From positions 2,278,001-2,342,000 of the forward strand of contig NC_087390.1 of the NCBI RefSeq assembly GCF_963675165.1: a stretch of DNA of 64,000 bases, read 5' to 3'. This document shows positions 1-10,277 of this stretch, in pieces. The position numbers were made by a program, and so were the translations under genes. The notes under the pieces are model-generated. The model had not been told where the DNA came from, ran no database searches, and was given only the letters and a program-made list of their open reading frames with translations. The DNA comes from Halichondria panicea. Lineage: Eukaryota; Porifera; Demospongiae; Suberitida; Halichondriidae. The stretch's first letter is position 1. Each line of letters begins with the position of its first letter.

Positions 1-1
1 G

Positions 2-295
2 TCGTTTCTGATGTTTCTACCCTCTATTTTGAATCAAAGCAAATCTCTACTCTTTGTTGTGTGCGACACTTTCGTTGTACTAGGCCTTGTCTATTGGGCT
101 GCTGACTACACGGGAGCCTTCATGAATCCGATGGTGGCTCTGGCTTTTACCGTTTATTGGCACACTCTTTCACCCTTGGATTATGCTACGCACGTCATAG
201 TGTTCTGGGCTGGACCCTTAATAGGCACATGGGCTGCTGCAAAACTCAAACTGAGATATGAAGACTATCAGGATAAACACTACAAATTGACGTGA
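2..295 (+). CDS. Aquaporin-family channel, C-terminal part (5' end outside window)
   Basis: Last part of a membrane channel gene that begins before the window. The frame is open from base 2 and ends at a TGA at 293-295. The segment shows two hydrophobic helices (VVCDTFVVLGLVYWAA and HVIVFWAGPLIGTWAAA) separated by GAFMNPMVALA, which sits where aquaporins carry the second NPA re-entrant loop. Known family role: passive water or small-solute transport across membranes. The alanine of NPA is methionine here, a variant seen in divergent aquaporins, so selectivity cannot be predicted. The tail is short and charged (RYEDYQDKHYKLT). A decayed copy of the same 3' end lies at 9301-9348. Whether ATG 11 is only an internal methionine cannot be judged without the upstream exon; I treat it as internal. 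Confidence 0.75.
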   Translation, partial: SFLMFLPSILNQSKSLLFVVCDTFVVLGLVYWAADYTGAFMNPMVALAFTVYWHTLSPLDYATHVIVFWAGPLIGTWAAAKLKLRYEDYQDKHYKLT

Positions 296-628
296 TTTTT
301 GCAATTTTCATTCAACTTTGTCAACATTACAAATTAATAATAACATAAAGATGACGTTTCACGAGGAGTATATAGAGAGCAGGGAATTTCAAAGTGAAAA
401 TTATAACAAGGAATCCTTGTTATTACGAATTGTCAGATATACAGTAGATTTTTGTGAGGTTTCAATACGATTTTTGTATAGTTTGTCAAGGTTATAATAA
501 CAGATAACGTTTCATGAGAAGTATCACTTTATAAGTACATCACTGTTAATGGCAAACAACAAAGTAGCTACCTACACTACTATAAGTCCTATAAGTCTAG
601 TTTTGTGCCGGCAGTAACTCAGTTGTAC
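296..628. other. Aquaporin 3' flank plus decayed tail of a mucin-like gene (duplicated at 9.35-9.76 kb)
   Basis: No intact gene. The stretch aligns by eye with 9349-9710, sharing blocks around 'tgtcaacattac', 'tatcactttataagtacatcac' and 'gtagctacctacactacta'. Bases from about 600 read on the minus strand, and continued at 3392-3443 beyond the Ginger A insertion, match the transmembrane and cytoplasmic tail of the mucin-like gene at 9666-10277. This copy has a TGA after GKYN, so it is a decayed paralogue end. Confidence 0.7.
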
Positions 629-3387
629 TGTCACTGGAAAAATGGTCCTGAAATAACTGGTCCGGGTATCAATTTTTTCAATGAAAATTTTGGTCCGGGG
701 ACTGAAATTTTCAGAAAAAATTGGTCCCCCCTGAAATAATCAGTCCGCCTAGACAAAAAGACGTCTCTGGACCAGGAGCGTATGTAGGGCAACCTAGGGT
801 CCTCTCCACATTATATTACGACATACAGATACGCACATACCCATGTACAGGGATGCAGTCACATAATATTCAGGAACTATAGCAGTCTAGCTTGTCAGCC
901 AGGTGTACTAGATAGAGCTGCAGCATGTGAACCTTGAGGCCTCCACATTCTTAAGACTCAAGTGTTTCAAAAGAAAGATCTATTAACGATTGACAGTTTT
1001 ACAGCTTGATAAAATTATGTTACTACTACTACGTATAATTATAATGTCGAAGTTCTGTCCGGGAATAGATACAGACGGTACGGGTGCATGGTTCATAGTT
1101 TATGGACGGTTAACAGTTACGTCTTAGACTGGTTTAGCACTGCACTGCATACAGTGCCAAACAGCTGATTTTTTGAGAAAAGCGGCAGGAACGTTCACAC
1201 AGGTGTCGTAATGATACCACTCCTTGCATGTGCTGCATTCCACCCAGTTTTCCATAGTCGCCATCTCTGGCATTCCAGGTGAGCGGAGGTTGTGTGAGCG
1301 GAGTCTTCAAGAGGGGATTCCAGGTGAGCAGAGGTTATGTGAGCAGAGTCCTCAGGAGGAGAGTGAGCAGAGTCCATTGATCCAGAATCGCAAGTAGGTG
1401 GATCGTTGTATGGCTTGAGATGGGGTCCTGACACTAGTACTGTCTCTTTGATCCATCGCTTATCTCATATGCACCTCGTGGTTTAACAGAGATGATTTTG
1501 TAAGGGCCAGTGTACCTCTTCTTCAGCTTCCCACCTTTTGTCTTTTTGCGAGTATGATTTAGTTTCAGGACTAATTGACCAACCATATATCTCTTAGGCT
1601 GTGCATGTTTCTTATCATACAGTTCCTTCTGTTTCTTTTGGGCGGCAAGAATATAGGTTTTTGCTTGGCTCAGTCGTACATGATTGTGTTCACGAGTACG
1701 TGTAACATCTAGATTGGGCATTTGCTGCTGATACTCGCGAGCAGCTTGGTCAGGAGAAATGCTTGAGACTTCTACATCAATGGGAAGAGTAGCTTGACGA
1801 TTGAACATAAATTATGACGAGAGGTATTGTATGCGAAAACACATGTGTCCAGGTAGCTACTTCAGTCTTCTAGCATGTTTTGCAACGTCTGATTGAAACG
1901 CTCGTCCAAGCCGTTAGTCTATAAAATAATATTATAGTTGAAAATACATTTTAAATATAGGATATATCAGGAGGATATGCACCTATGTATCCTCCGCTAT
2001 GCCATGATTACTTTGAGGCATAGCCAAGGGGTATATAACCACGGTATAGCGGAGAATATAATTATGGGTGCATATCCTCTGAGTACAAGTGTGATATAAT
2101 TATAGTTTTAAAACTGTAGTGCATACCTGAGGGTGGTAAGGAGTTGTAAGGCGACGCTGGATCCCTAGGAGAGAACAGAGACTAGTGTCTAAATCATTGT
2201 TGAATTCACGTCCTTGATCTGAGAGAATTACCCGAGGCAGACCCATTCTCATAAATACCTAAGAAGGAAAAGTGTGTGATCATTATTTATTGCCCGTGCG
2301 TGCATGCAGTGGGTGCATTGTGTATGTGTGTGGCACATTCATACATAATTTTTACCTTGAAAAATGATGTTGCTACTGATGATGCACTCTTGTCAGGTGT
2401 AGGAATAGCTTCTACCCACTTGGTAAAGTAATCGCTCATGGTTAAGATGTAGCGGGAACCATCGTTAGCAGTTGGAGAGAGAGGACCAACAAAATCAATT
2501 CCTAGCATGCACACGGATGGGGTGAAGTTCGGGCCTGCCAGTAGTTAGCTTTCGATTAACTCGCTGGCAAATGTCACAAGTAGACACCTATAAAGTAGAC
2601 ACATAAATATTGAGGGAAGGTGTTCCTGTTTGATAACTTTGTATACATGTAGGTGTAACAATAATACAGAACCAAGTTGACATCCCAATAATTATAGATA
2701 TTGACTATTATGTGCACTAAAATACAAGGACAGATGAGCAAATCTACTAACCATTTCTTTCACATCCTTTACCATGCCATGCCACATGTAACGCTCCTTA
2801 ATTCGGGCAAGTGTGCGAGTCACCCCCATATGTCCAGATGTTTCATCAACATGGCAAGCGAACAGTATTTTCTTTCTCTCTCTTCGGTTGATAATGTATC
2901 GGATCAACACATCATCCTAAAATATCGAGAAGGCAATAATTATATAGGAGCTATAATACCAGAAGAATCGAACATAGATGACGCGTTATATATACCTAGA
3001 GATGGCCACTCCTGTAATGATTGTAATTTCAACTACATTACAGATACACCAACTCACTCTGTCCTTTCTCTTGTGTTTGTACATGAAGTCACCATTGTTC
3101 ACTACAAACTGCTTGGCCTTTCTTCTGATGACCCTTTTTCTTCCCTCTTTACAGTCATCAGGGTACTCCTTGGTGGTGACATAGTGGAATACCTCTTCTA
3201 TCAGCTCTTCCTCCCCTGTGTGTAGCTCAAGCTCCATAAGAATAACTGGAACAAACTTTTCAGCTGCATCAAAAGCTGTGCAAGTTGCGCAGCAACCAGG
3301 ACTACTTTTTTCGAGGGCGGACCAACATTATCAGCTAAAATTGGTCCGGGGGACTGAAATTATCGGCGGACCAAAATTTTCATGACA
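629..3387 (-). mobile_element. Ginger A: Ginger1-like DNA transposon with 4-bp GTAC target duplication
   Basis: The element starts TGTCACTGGAAAAATGG at 629, and its right end read in reverse is TGTCATGAAAATTTTGG, giving short inverted termini. Direct GTAC copies flank it at 625-628 and 3388-3391. The related duplicated segment near 9695-9705 shows the uninterrupted site, which confirms both boundaries. Subterminal regions repeat a GGTCCGGGG/TGAAAT motif on both ends. It has no LTRs and no reverse transcriptase or gag. The only coding content is a Gypsy-type integrase with a PHD-like finger on the minus strand, the layout described for Ginger1 transposons, which move by cut and paste with an integrase-derived transposase. 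Confidence 0.88.
1127..3237 (-). CDS. Ginger A transposase: H2C2 / rve integrase / GPY-F domain, then PHD-like finger
   Basis: Several exons read leftward from about 3237. In order: an acidic N-terminus; an H2C2 zinc-binding module (HVDETSGHMG at about 2840, CDIC near 2570); the integrase core with first aspartate in MLGIDFVGPLS (about 2500), second aspartate in ILSDQGREFNN (about 2215) and glutamate in TNGLDERFNQTLQ (about 1890), a complete D,D,E set; a GPY/F-like module KKRYTGPYKIISV (about 1500); an acidic 'SAHLE/SAHTT' repeat (1270-1380); and a PHD-like half finger VECSTCKEWYHYDTC...VWHCMQC ending at a TAA at 1127. The PHD segment is in a different frame from the SAH repeat, so there is either an unrecognised intron or a frameshift near 1240-1260. 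Known role: DNA strand transfer for the element. Exon borders were not all resolved. Confidence 0.75.
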
Positions 3388-4027
3388 GTACTTTCCCCAC
3401 TGCTTGTATGTAGCTGATATACCGACCACAATCACCACAATGCAGGGATCGTAACAAGGGGGCGACATACCACCAGTTCCCAAGTCGCATTAGACGAGTT
3501 CACGAAAAGAGTACCATAGAAAGGACGGACTTTACACTTGTTTCATTGCCTAAATTTACTCCGCTGGTGTGCTCGGATCTGAAAGTAGATGATTACTTGC
3601 TTTCTGAAGTTGAAACGGTGTCAGAGGAATGAATGACTCCCCGGTCATTCCTGCCTAAGGTGTGGGTGACTCCCCCAGGAATAAATGACTCCCTATGCAC
3701 ATGTTTGTTCCCGCCAATGTTGCCATCAATGTAAGTATATAATAGCAAGAGTACATTCATGCACTCCTCATAGACATATAGTAGAGAATGAAGAGCCATG
3801 CAGGATGAAGAGCAAGGTTAGTAGTAGCATGCAAGGTAGCAATGAAGCAAGTGTTCATCCTGTAGTAGACAGCAAGTGACAGCTGGAATGTAGACCTATA
3901 CATGTGTGAAGAGCAAAGTTGCAAGGTTAATTGTTCTATCCTGTAGTTGACAGCAAGTGACAGCTAGATCTATAGTATAAAACCAGTGATCGTTCACAGT
4001 CATGTCATTTGAAGAAGGCAGCAAGAA

Positions 4028-7000
4028 ATGGAGAATTTACAAGAGATTGAAAACTATTTACGAAAAGGAGAATACCCTCCTACTATTAACAGCAAAACAG
4101 AGAAGGAAAACTTTAGAAGAAAATGCAGGCAGAACTTTAAGTTTGAAAATGGTAGCCTCTATTACAAGAAGCACACCAAAGCGCAGCTGACTGGAGGATA
4201 TGTGTGCGCAGCGATGAGGAGAAATCAAGAATCCTCGAAGATTGCCATGCAGGTATAATAATTATTATGGCTTTGGTAAAATGATAATAGTAGGTAATAG
4301 AGCATGTATGTATGCTTGTAATCTATTATACCAATTGATGCATGCATGCAGGAACAGCTGGTGGCCACTTTGGAAGAGATAGAACTATAGACAAGATATG
4401 TTCTAGATTCTACTGCATGGAAGTCGATGGTGGAGGAGATCCGAGAGTATGTAAAGAACTGTAGCCAGTGCCAGAGAATGAACCCAGCATTTGTAAAGAC
4501 AAATGCCAAACTCCATCCGATATCTGTACAACCCAAAGTCTGGCATCAGGTATGTATATACTATAATTTTTATGGCATTGCATAATAATTATTTGTTTTG
4601 AGCACAATCATATATTAATTATAATTATGTAATTCACTTTATAGGTTGGCATAGACTTTATAGGACCTTTGCCGATTACACCCAATGGCAGCAAATATGT
4701 GGTAACATTGGTCGATTATTTTAGCAAATGGGCTGAAGCAGCCCCACTCCCTGACAAAACTGCATTTGGAGTGGCAATGTTCCTGTACAACTTGTTTTGT
4801 CGGTAAGCTATGCATGTGTGTGAAATTGTAATCACATGCATCTCTACACATAATTATAATAACACGTATTTAATGATTATGGTTATACATGCACGCAGGT
4901 TTGGGTTTTGTGAGGTGCTGATATCGGACCAAGGCCGTGAGTTTGTTAATCAGGTCAACACAGAGCTTTTTCGATTCACTGGAACAGAGCACAGGGTCAC
5001 TTCAGCTTACCACCCACAAACCAACGGGCTAACTGAACGTTTCAATCAAACACTTCAAACAGCACTACTCAAATATGTGAATGACTCACAGACCGACTGG
5101 GACTACCACTTGCCCGCTATTCTCTTTGCTTATAGGACGAGTAAGCAAAAGGCAACAAAGTATTCACCTTTCGAGTTGATGTTCTGTCGGTGAGTTGTTC
5201 ATTATTATAATAATTACATGATAATCTGGCATGCATGCATTATTATTATAACATTCCACATGCAGGAAACCTGTACTCCCTATTCAACTGGAGTTAGGCA
5301 GCGAGGGTGAACTTGAGCAGAGCTGGGACATTAGTGCCATTATGACCCATGCTCGAGCTGTTACAAAGTTAAAGGATGATATCCACAGCAAAGCCAAGAA
5401 GAACATTGACAATGCCCAAGAAAAGGACAAGATGTACTATGATCGGAAGCATGCAGACAAGAGGGTGAGCAGGCTATATCATTGTATGAGCGTACCATGG
5501 CTATTTTCATTACTCGTTTAATGTCATAGCCATGTCATTTTTCTAGGTGTTTAAGACTGGGAGTTTGGTCTGGCTGAGGAATTCAGCCAGCTAGGGAATG
5601 TAAGAAGGGAGACAAGCTGAAGCCTCGGTGGTTAGGCCCATATACGGTGGTGGAGTGCTTGGACAAGGGAGTCTTTAAGATTGCCAACCCTAAGACTGGA
5701 AAGACCTTAAAAAAGGCTGTTAACCAACAGCGGTTAAAGCATTCCCATGGCTCAGACTCCGAAAAACCTCTCTTGGATCAACATAGTTCTCTCTCGGATC
5801 CTTCCGAATTATCAGACAACCATCACGATGAATCTCTCGATCAGTTTAACCCTTCTTTGACGAGTACTCCTGTGAAAGACCCAAGCAAGGTATAATGCAT
5901 GTGTATCTAGATTTTGAAGCTAATTATAATTACATTACATTTCTCTTTACGATATTGATTTAATGTTTCTTTATAATTATGCACTCCATTTTTAGAAGCT
6001 GTGGGAAAAAAATTGTGATTTTCCCTCTTCTCACAAGCCAGACGCCCCCTCCTCTCACAAGCCAGCCGCTCCCTCCTCTCACAAGCCAGACGCTCCCTTC
6101 TCTCACAAGCCAGCCGCTCCCTCCTCTCACAAGCCAGACGTCCCCTCCTCTCACAAGCCAGCCGCTCCCTCCTCTCACAAGCCAGACGTCCCCTCCTCTC
6201 ACAAGCCAGATGCTCACTCCTCTCACAAGCCAGCCGCTCCCTCCTCTCACAAGCCAGACGCCCCCTCCTCTCACAAGCCAGCCGCTCCCTCCTCTCACAA
6301 GCCAGACGTCCCCTCCTCTCACAAGCCAGCCGCTCCCTCCTCTCACAAGCCAGACGTCCCCTCCTCTCACAAGCCAGATGCTCACTCCTCTCGCAAGCGA
6401 GACGCCCCCTTCTCTCAGGTTAAGACTGCATCCTCTATGGAGCCACCTTTGAAGAAGCAAAGGACTACTCAGTCTGTAACAAGAAAGGTATAATATAGTT
6501 ATATACTTGTTAACAGGAGCTATCGTTAATTGCAATTATTATTAATAATTATGTGCATGCACACTATAAACCGTTCATTATAATTATTGTGTGCACATTC
6601 GACAGAATTCAAGCTACTGGGTGAAGGATTTGGACCTGAGGACGGGAGACAAGGATGTAGTTCTTGCTGAGAGCGGGATGCTTTCTGACCGTCATATGTA
6701 TGCTGCGCACAAACTGATGAGAATGCAATTTCCAAATATTGAAGGCTGCTATTCTACTCTTCTGGTTCAGAAGATGTCTTTTCCTGCAGTCACTAGTAGT
6801 GAAGCCACAGGTATAATTTCTACTTAAATTAATAGTAGTATTATTATAGTATTGGTATAATTATACCTCATCCTCATCCTTGGCCGTATAATTACAATAT
6901 AATTATAATTATATCATATATATATCCTATACAGCCGTGCAGATATTCTTTGTAACAGAGAGGCATCACTGGATTGCGACAGCACTCATCAAGGGGGAAC

Positions 7001-7493
7001 TTTTCCTCTTTGATAGCTGCTTCCAATATATGGGAAAGACCTGGAGCCAAGTGCTGAGCTGCAAATTGCACAGATGTATAAGCCTTTAATAGCGCACAAT
7101 GGGCTGTTACTATCTGTGGCCTCCATTCAACAGCAGAGCAGTGGCAGTAACAACTGTGGTTTGTTTGCAATTGCCGCTGCATACCACGCATTGCAAGGAG
7201 ACAATCTGGATACCATCACCCTAAATGAAGACAAAATGAGGCCACATCTTGTGCGTTGCTTTGAAAATGAGAAACTCAGAAGATTTCCAAAGTCAAAAGA
7301 TATTAGTAGCCGCAAGAGACCAGAAAGATTTTCCAGCATAGTAATTACGATATACTGCCCTTGTCTCCGTCCTGACTGTTATGATGAAATGGTCCAGTGC
7401 GATACGTGTAATGTGTGGTATCATTATAAATGTGTTCGTATTAAAGTATCTCCACTTGGAGATTGGTTTTGTCCTACTTGTAGATCTAGATAG
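4028..7493 (+). pseudogene. Ginger B transposase polyprotein: integrase, SHKP repeats, Ulp1-like protease, PHD finger (frame-damaged)
   Basis: Readable exons: 4028-4252, 4352-4549, 4645-4802, 4899-5189, 5266-5464, 5547-5889, 5996-6488, 6606-6810, 6935-7493. Domains in order: H2C2 module (CHAGTAGGHFG, CSQC); rve core with Asp in VGIDFIGPLP, Asp in LISDQGREFVN and Glu in TNGLTERFNQTLQ; GPY/F-like RWLGPYTVVE; 8-residue Pro/Ser/His repeats; a Ulp1/C48 cysteine-protease-like part with His in RHHWIATAL, Asp in LFLFDSCF and Cys in NNCGLFAIA; and a C-terminal PHD finger CPCLRPDCYDEMVQCDTC with WYHYKC and CPTC, ending at TAG 7493. The frame slips near 4190, near 4420, at 5590-5605 (an extra CTAG with a stop) and near 7050. 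Ulp1-like and PHD domains are reported accessories of Ginger1 elements; their role in transposition is not established. Confidence 0.82.
6029..6418 (+). repeat. 24-bp coding minisatellite (about 16 units) in Ginger B
   Basis: Tandem units of the form CCCTCCTCTCACAAGCCAGA with a variable 4-base end encode an eight-residue SSHKP-[DA]-AP-type motif. The GACGTCCCC and GATGCTCACT variants recur in order, so higher-order copying occurred. The long reading frames here on both strands are a by-product of the repeat. Confidence 0.9.
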
Positions 7494-9063
7494 AATTTTT
7501 TTAGCATTTCGTTATCTTCCACTAGCTGTTTTTGTTTATACACTGTTAATTTGCACTGTTGTTTTGTTTGTTTTTCATGCACTGTAGATCTATTTGTTAT
7601 TTTGATGGATTTTGTTGTATTATAAGTTTTGCTTTACAGTGACCGTGAGACGTGTGAAAATGTGAACAGAGTGTACAATGTAGTATAAGTACTATAGGTA
7701 CTAATAGCTAGACTGAACCAGTTTACAGTATATAAGGAACAGCTGTAATTATAGTCATACTATGTATTAAACAGGTCTCTCACAGATAGCATGCATGCAT
7801 GCAGTCCTGATATAACAGTCTTGAGCTTGATTGTATAGTCACACTGTGACAGGTTTTGAGGATGCATGTACTTAGTATAGCCCCTGAAGTCTCTTTAGCT
7901 CTATGGATCAGTGTTCGTATATAAATTTCGGGGGAGTCATTTTTTCCAGGGGGGAGTCATTCGTGACTAGGAGTCAGTGACCGGGGGAGTCATTTATTCC
8001 TAGGCGTGAGTGACCGGGAGTCACTGGTGCCTAGGTAGGAGTGACCGGGAGTCATTATTTAGGGGAGTCATTCATTCCTATGACAACGGTACTGTATGGG
8101 GTAAACTGCGTCAGTGTGCAGTCAGGTATGCCTTCCTGGCCCGTAGTTCTGGGAATCTCCGGAACTCCCAAGGCAATAGCCTTGCACTGCTTTGTACCCG
8201 TAGATGACGTAATGTGGCGCACAAAGATTTTTGAGTGCAAGCCCCAGAGCATACCCTTTTTATGCACGTTATTTTTTGGCGTACAACTGTTCCTCACGGA
8301 AACAATATATACAGAACAGCCAATCCGAGTATATCAATCGATTTCCGATAAGCAGTTTGAAGTAGTTGATCCGTCTAAGCCCCGAGTGTTAAAATACAAC
8401 AATATGCTCTACAAACTCTTCGATTCCCAAGACATATGCCAACGCCGCGATAATATGGATTTGCTATTAGCGCTCGATTTAGTTCACGAAATTGAATATC
8501 TGTCGCTGGACAACTGCTTCTGTCTTTTAAGTCGGCCGTTTATAGAGGGAAGCCACCACCCAAGCAATTTGTCTGATTTCATTGGAGCTGTTACCTGCCT
8601 GAAGCAAGTACATGAGCTGGGGTATATTCATGCAGATATACGATTGAACAATATTGTATTTACACTAGAAGGTAGAAGCCACCTAATTGACTTTGACCTA
8701 GCCGTCCCTGTGGGCCAGCACAAGTACCCGAAAGGCTACGCTTTTTTGAGAGAGAGACATCGAGATACCAAAGAGGGCAACATAGTCAAGAAGGAGCACG
8801 ATATATATTCCATGAGGAAAGTAATTACTGATTGTTTTGAATGCGATGCGATTGAAAGAGCTGCAAGACTCTTGATGAAATGCTACGTATTGTCGGCAAT
8901 TCGAGAGACTGGACAATTATATAGACAGACTATTGAACAAATACTACTTTTGAACCACGTATACAATCAATGCACATTCACACGAGTATTGTTACTTTTT
9001 CACCACACGTGTATTACTGTCTGGGTAGTTAAGGCCTGGGTCAGGCATTCATTGCCAACATAG

Positions 9064-9665
9064 ATAATGTAGTGTTAATGAGATTCATAATGTTTATTAA
9101 TGTTATTCATTGCAAGTGACGTCATAAGGTCAATGTATTAATAATTATTTTGCTTAGCTATGAATTATTATAGATTTATATCTTTGGCAACAATAGGGTG
9201 GACTTAAACAAGTTAAGGTAAAAGTAGCTGTTTAGGCCCTCAAAAGATAGATTATGTTTCCTTGATGGGAAGTAAAAATGTCCAAAACTTTCTTAGCTAT
9301 GCTAAGCGCTATGAAGACTATCAGAATAAACACTACAAACTGACGTGATTTTTTCAGTTTCATTCAATTATGCAGTTTTGTCAACATTACAATAAATAAC
9401 AGATGATGCTTCATGAAGAGTAGACAACAGCTAGGGAAATTGAAAGTAATAGTTTTATATAGACAAAACGAATAATTACTATTTAAATGCGCGATTTTTT
9501 GTGATTTCCACACATGATTTTGTATGCATTTTGTCAATATTATAATAACAGATGACATTTCATGAGGAGTATCACTTTTATAAGTACATCACAGTAAAGC
9601 ATTTTAAAACTGAAATTTAGGTAAAACAACAATTAAGGTAGCTAGCTACCTACACTACTAAAAGT
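9064..9665. other. Duplicated intergenic segment with aquaporin-tail remnant (9301-9348)
   Basis: No intact gene. Bases 9301-9348 read AKRYEDYQNKHYKLT followed by TGA, almost the same as the aquaporin C-terminus at 250-295, and the downstream sequence to about 9760 matches 296-628 and 3388-3443. This is the second copy of a duplicated block in which the aquaporin has been lost. Confidence 0.75.
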
Positions 9666-10277
9666 CTATTGTTGTGCAGGCAGTAACTCATACGATGAGT
9701 TGTACTTTCCACACCGCCTGTAGATCAAATATCCTGATATGCCGACCACAATCACCACAATGCAGACAAACAGGAAGGTTAGACCAACAGCCAATCCAAC
9801 GTTAGGCCTCGAGACTGCAGGAGCAGACGTGGGAGTGGAGGTAGGCTTGGGCATGTTCGATGTAGTGGCCACTGACATGCTGATCGAGGGAGTCACTGTC
9901 ATGCTGATCGAGGGGGTCACTGTCATGTTCATCGAGGGGATCACTGTCGTGTTCATCGAGGGGATCACTGTCGTGTTCATCGAGGGGATCACTGTCTTGT
10001 TCATCGAGGGGATCACTGTCATGTTTATCGAAGGGGTCACAATCATGTTCATCGAGGGGGTCACGGTCATGTTCATCGAGGGGGTCACCGTCATCATGTT
10101 CATCGAGGGGGTCATTGGCATGTTGGAAGTATTGTTAGCAACCATACTCGAACTCGGAGATGCAGTGACATTGTTGGCACCCACAGTGGCTGAAGGAGAT
10201 ATAGATCTACTAATAGAGGAAGTAGCAGCTGAGGTGGTCAGTGCAAACAGAGTCAGCCACAGCATTAGAGACTTCAT
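9666..10277 (-). CDS. Mucin-like single-pass membrane protein with 8-residue TVTPSMNM repeats
   Basis: I chose ATG 10277, which begins MKSLMLWLTLFALTTSAA, a good signal peptide; an AG acceptor (TTTGCTGCAG) just upstream suggests a separate 5' UTR exon. The mature protein starts with a Ser/Thr/Asn-rich stretch, then about nine to ten tandem units of T[VI][TI]PSMNM, a Pro/Thr/Ala segment, one transmembrane helix (LAVGLTFLFVCIVVIVVGIS) and a short cytoplasmic tail YRRCGKYNSSYELLPAQQ. The Thr/Ser density suggests heavy O-glycosylation, and the design is that of a surface mucin or adhesion stalk. The YELL motif in the tail resembles a tyrosine-based sorting signal (inference). No known family is recognised. 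A decayed paralogous tail lies at about 600-628 and 3392-3443. Confidence 0.7.
   Translation of the reverse strand: MKSLMLWLTLFALTTSAATSSISRSISPSATVGANNVTASPSSSMVANNTSNMPMTPSMNMMTVTPSMNMTVTPSMNMIVTPSINMTVIPSMNKTVIPSMNTTVIPSMNTTVIPSMNMTVTPSISMTVTPSISMSVATTSNMPKPTSTPTSAPAVSRPNVGLAVGLTFLFVCIVVIVVGISGYLIYRRCGKYNSSYELLPAQQ
9885..10130 (-). repeat. 24-bp coding minisatellite in the mucin-like gene
   Basis: Repeats of ATGTTCATCGAGGGGRTCAC plus a variable four bases on the plus strand encode the TVTPSMNM motif on the minus strand. One unit carries an extra ATC (near 10093), giving an in-frame one-residue insertion. Copy number is probably polymorphic. Confidence 0.85.

Larger units (their letters stand above)
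3619..8085 (+). mobile_element. Ginger B: Ginger1-like DNA transposon with 4-bp ACGG target duplication
   Basis: Termini are TGTCAGAGGAATGAATGACT at 3619 and, read in reverse from 8085, TGTCATAGGAATGAATGACT. The inverted ends continue for well over 100 bases as an array of GACTCCCC/GGTCA modules; the right end (about 7930-8085) has more modules than the left. ACGG flanks both sides (3615-3618, 8086-8089), and the host reading frame continues across it. It carries an integrase, a 24-bp minisatellite region, a C48 protease-like domain and a PHD finger on the plus strand, with no LTR or reverse transcriptase. Several frame lesions in the coding region suggest that this copy is no longer autonomous. 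Confidence 0.92.
3444..9063 (+). pseudogene. Protein-kinase-like gene split by Ginger B (coding parts 3444-3618 and 8090-9063)
   Basis: The 175 bases before Ginger B are open in one frame (it ends VDDYLLSEVET). Removing the element and one ACGG target copy lets this frame continue without a break into 8090-9063 (VLYGVNCVSVQ...). The right part has kinase C-lobe features: HADIRLNNIVF matches the HxDxxxxN catalytic loop, LIDFDLA matches a DFD variant of the metal-binding DFG, and KKEHDIYSMRKVI resembles helix F with its Asp. A clear glycine loop and VAIK lysine are not visible, so the N-lobe is divergent or missing. The architecture resembles atypical kinase-like proteins found in large families in fungi and some basal animals. 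The start may lie after the AG at 3442-3443. Disruption makes it non-functional unless the transposon is excised or spliced out. Substrate unknown. Confidence 0.65.

Noticed and set aside
2701-3225. 174-codon plus-strand frame
   Set aside because: Opposite strand of the Ginger A integrase H2C2 exons, which have clear homology on the minus strand.
6029-6418. CRISPR-like array (regular 24-bp repeats)
   Set aside because: No unique spacers; contiguous coding minisatellite in a eukaryotic transposon.
5960-6535. 191-codon minus-strand frame with GWLVRGG repeats
   Set aside because: By-product of the 24-bp minisatellite; the plus strand continues the Ginger B coding order.
629-8085. Gypsy LTR retrotransposons, because of the integrase cores
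   Set aside because: No LTRs, gag, protease or reverse transcriptase; instead inverted TGTCA termini with 4-bp target duplications and PHD/Ulp1 domains, as in Ginger DNA transposons.
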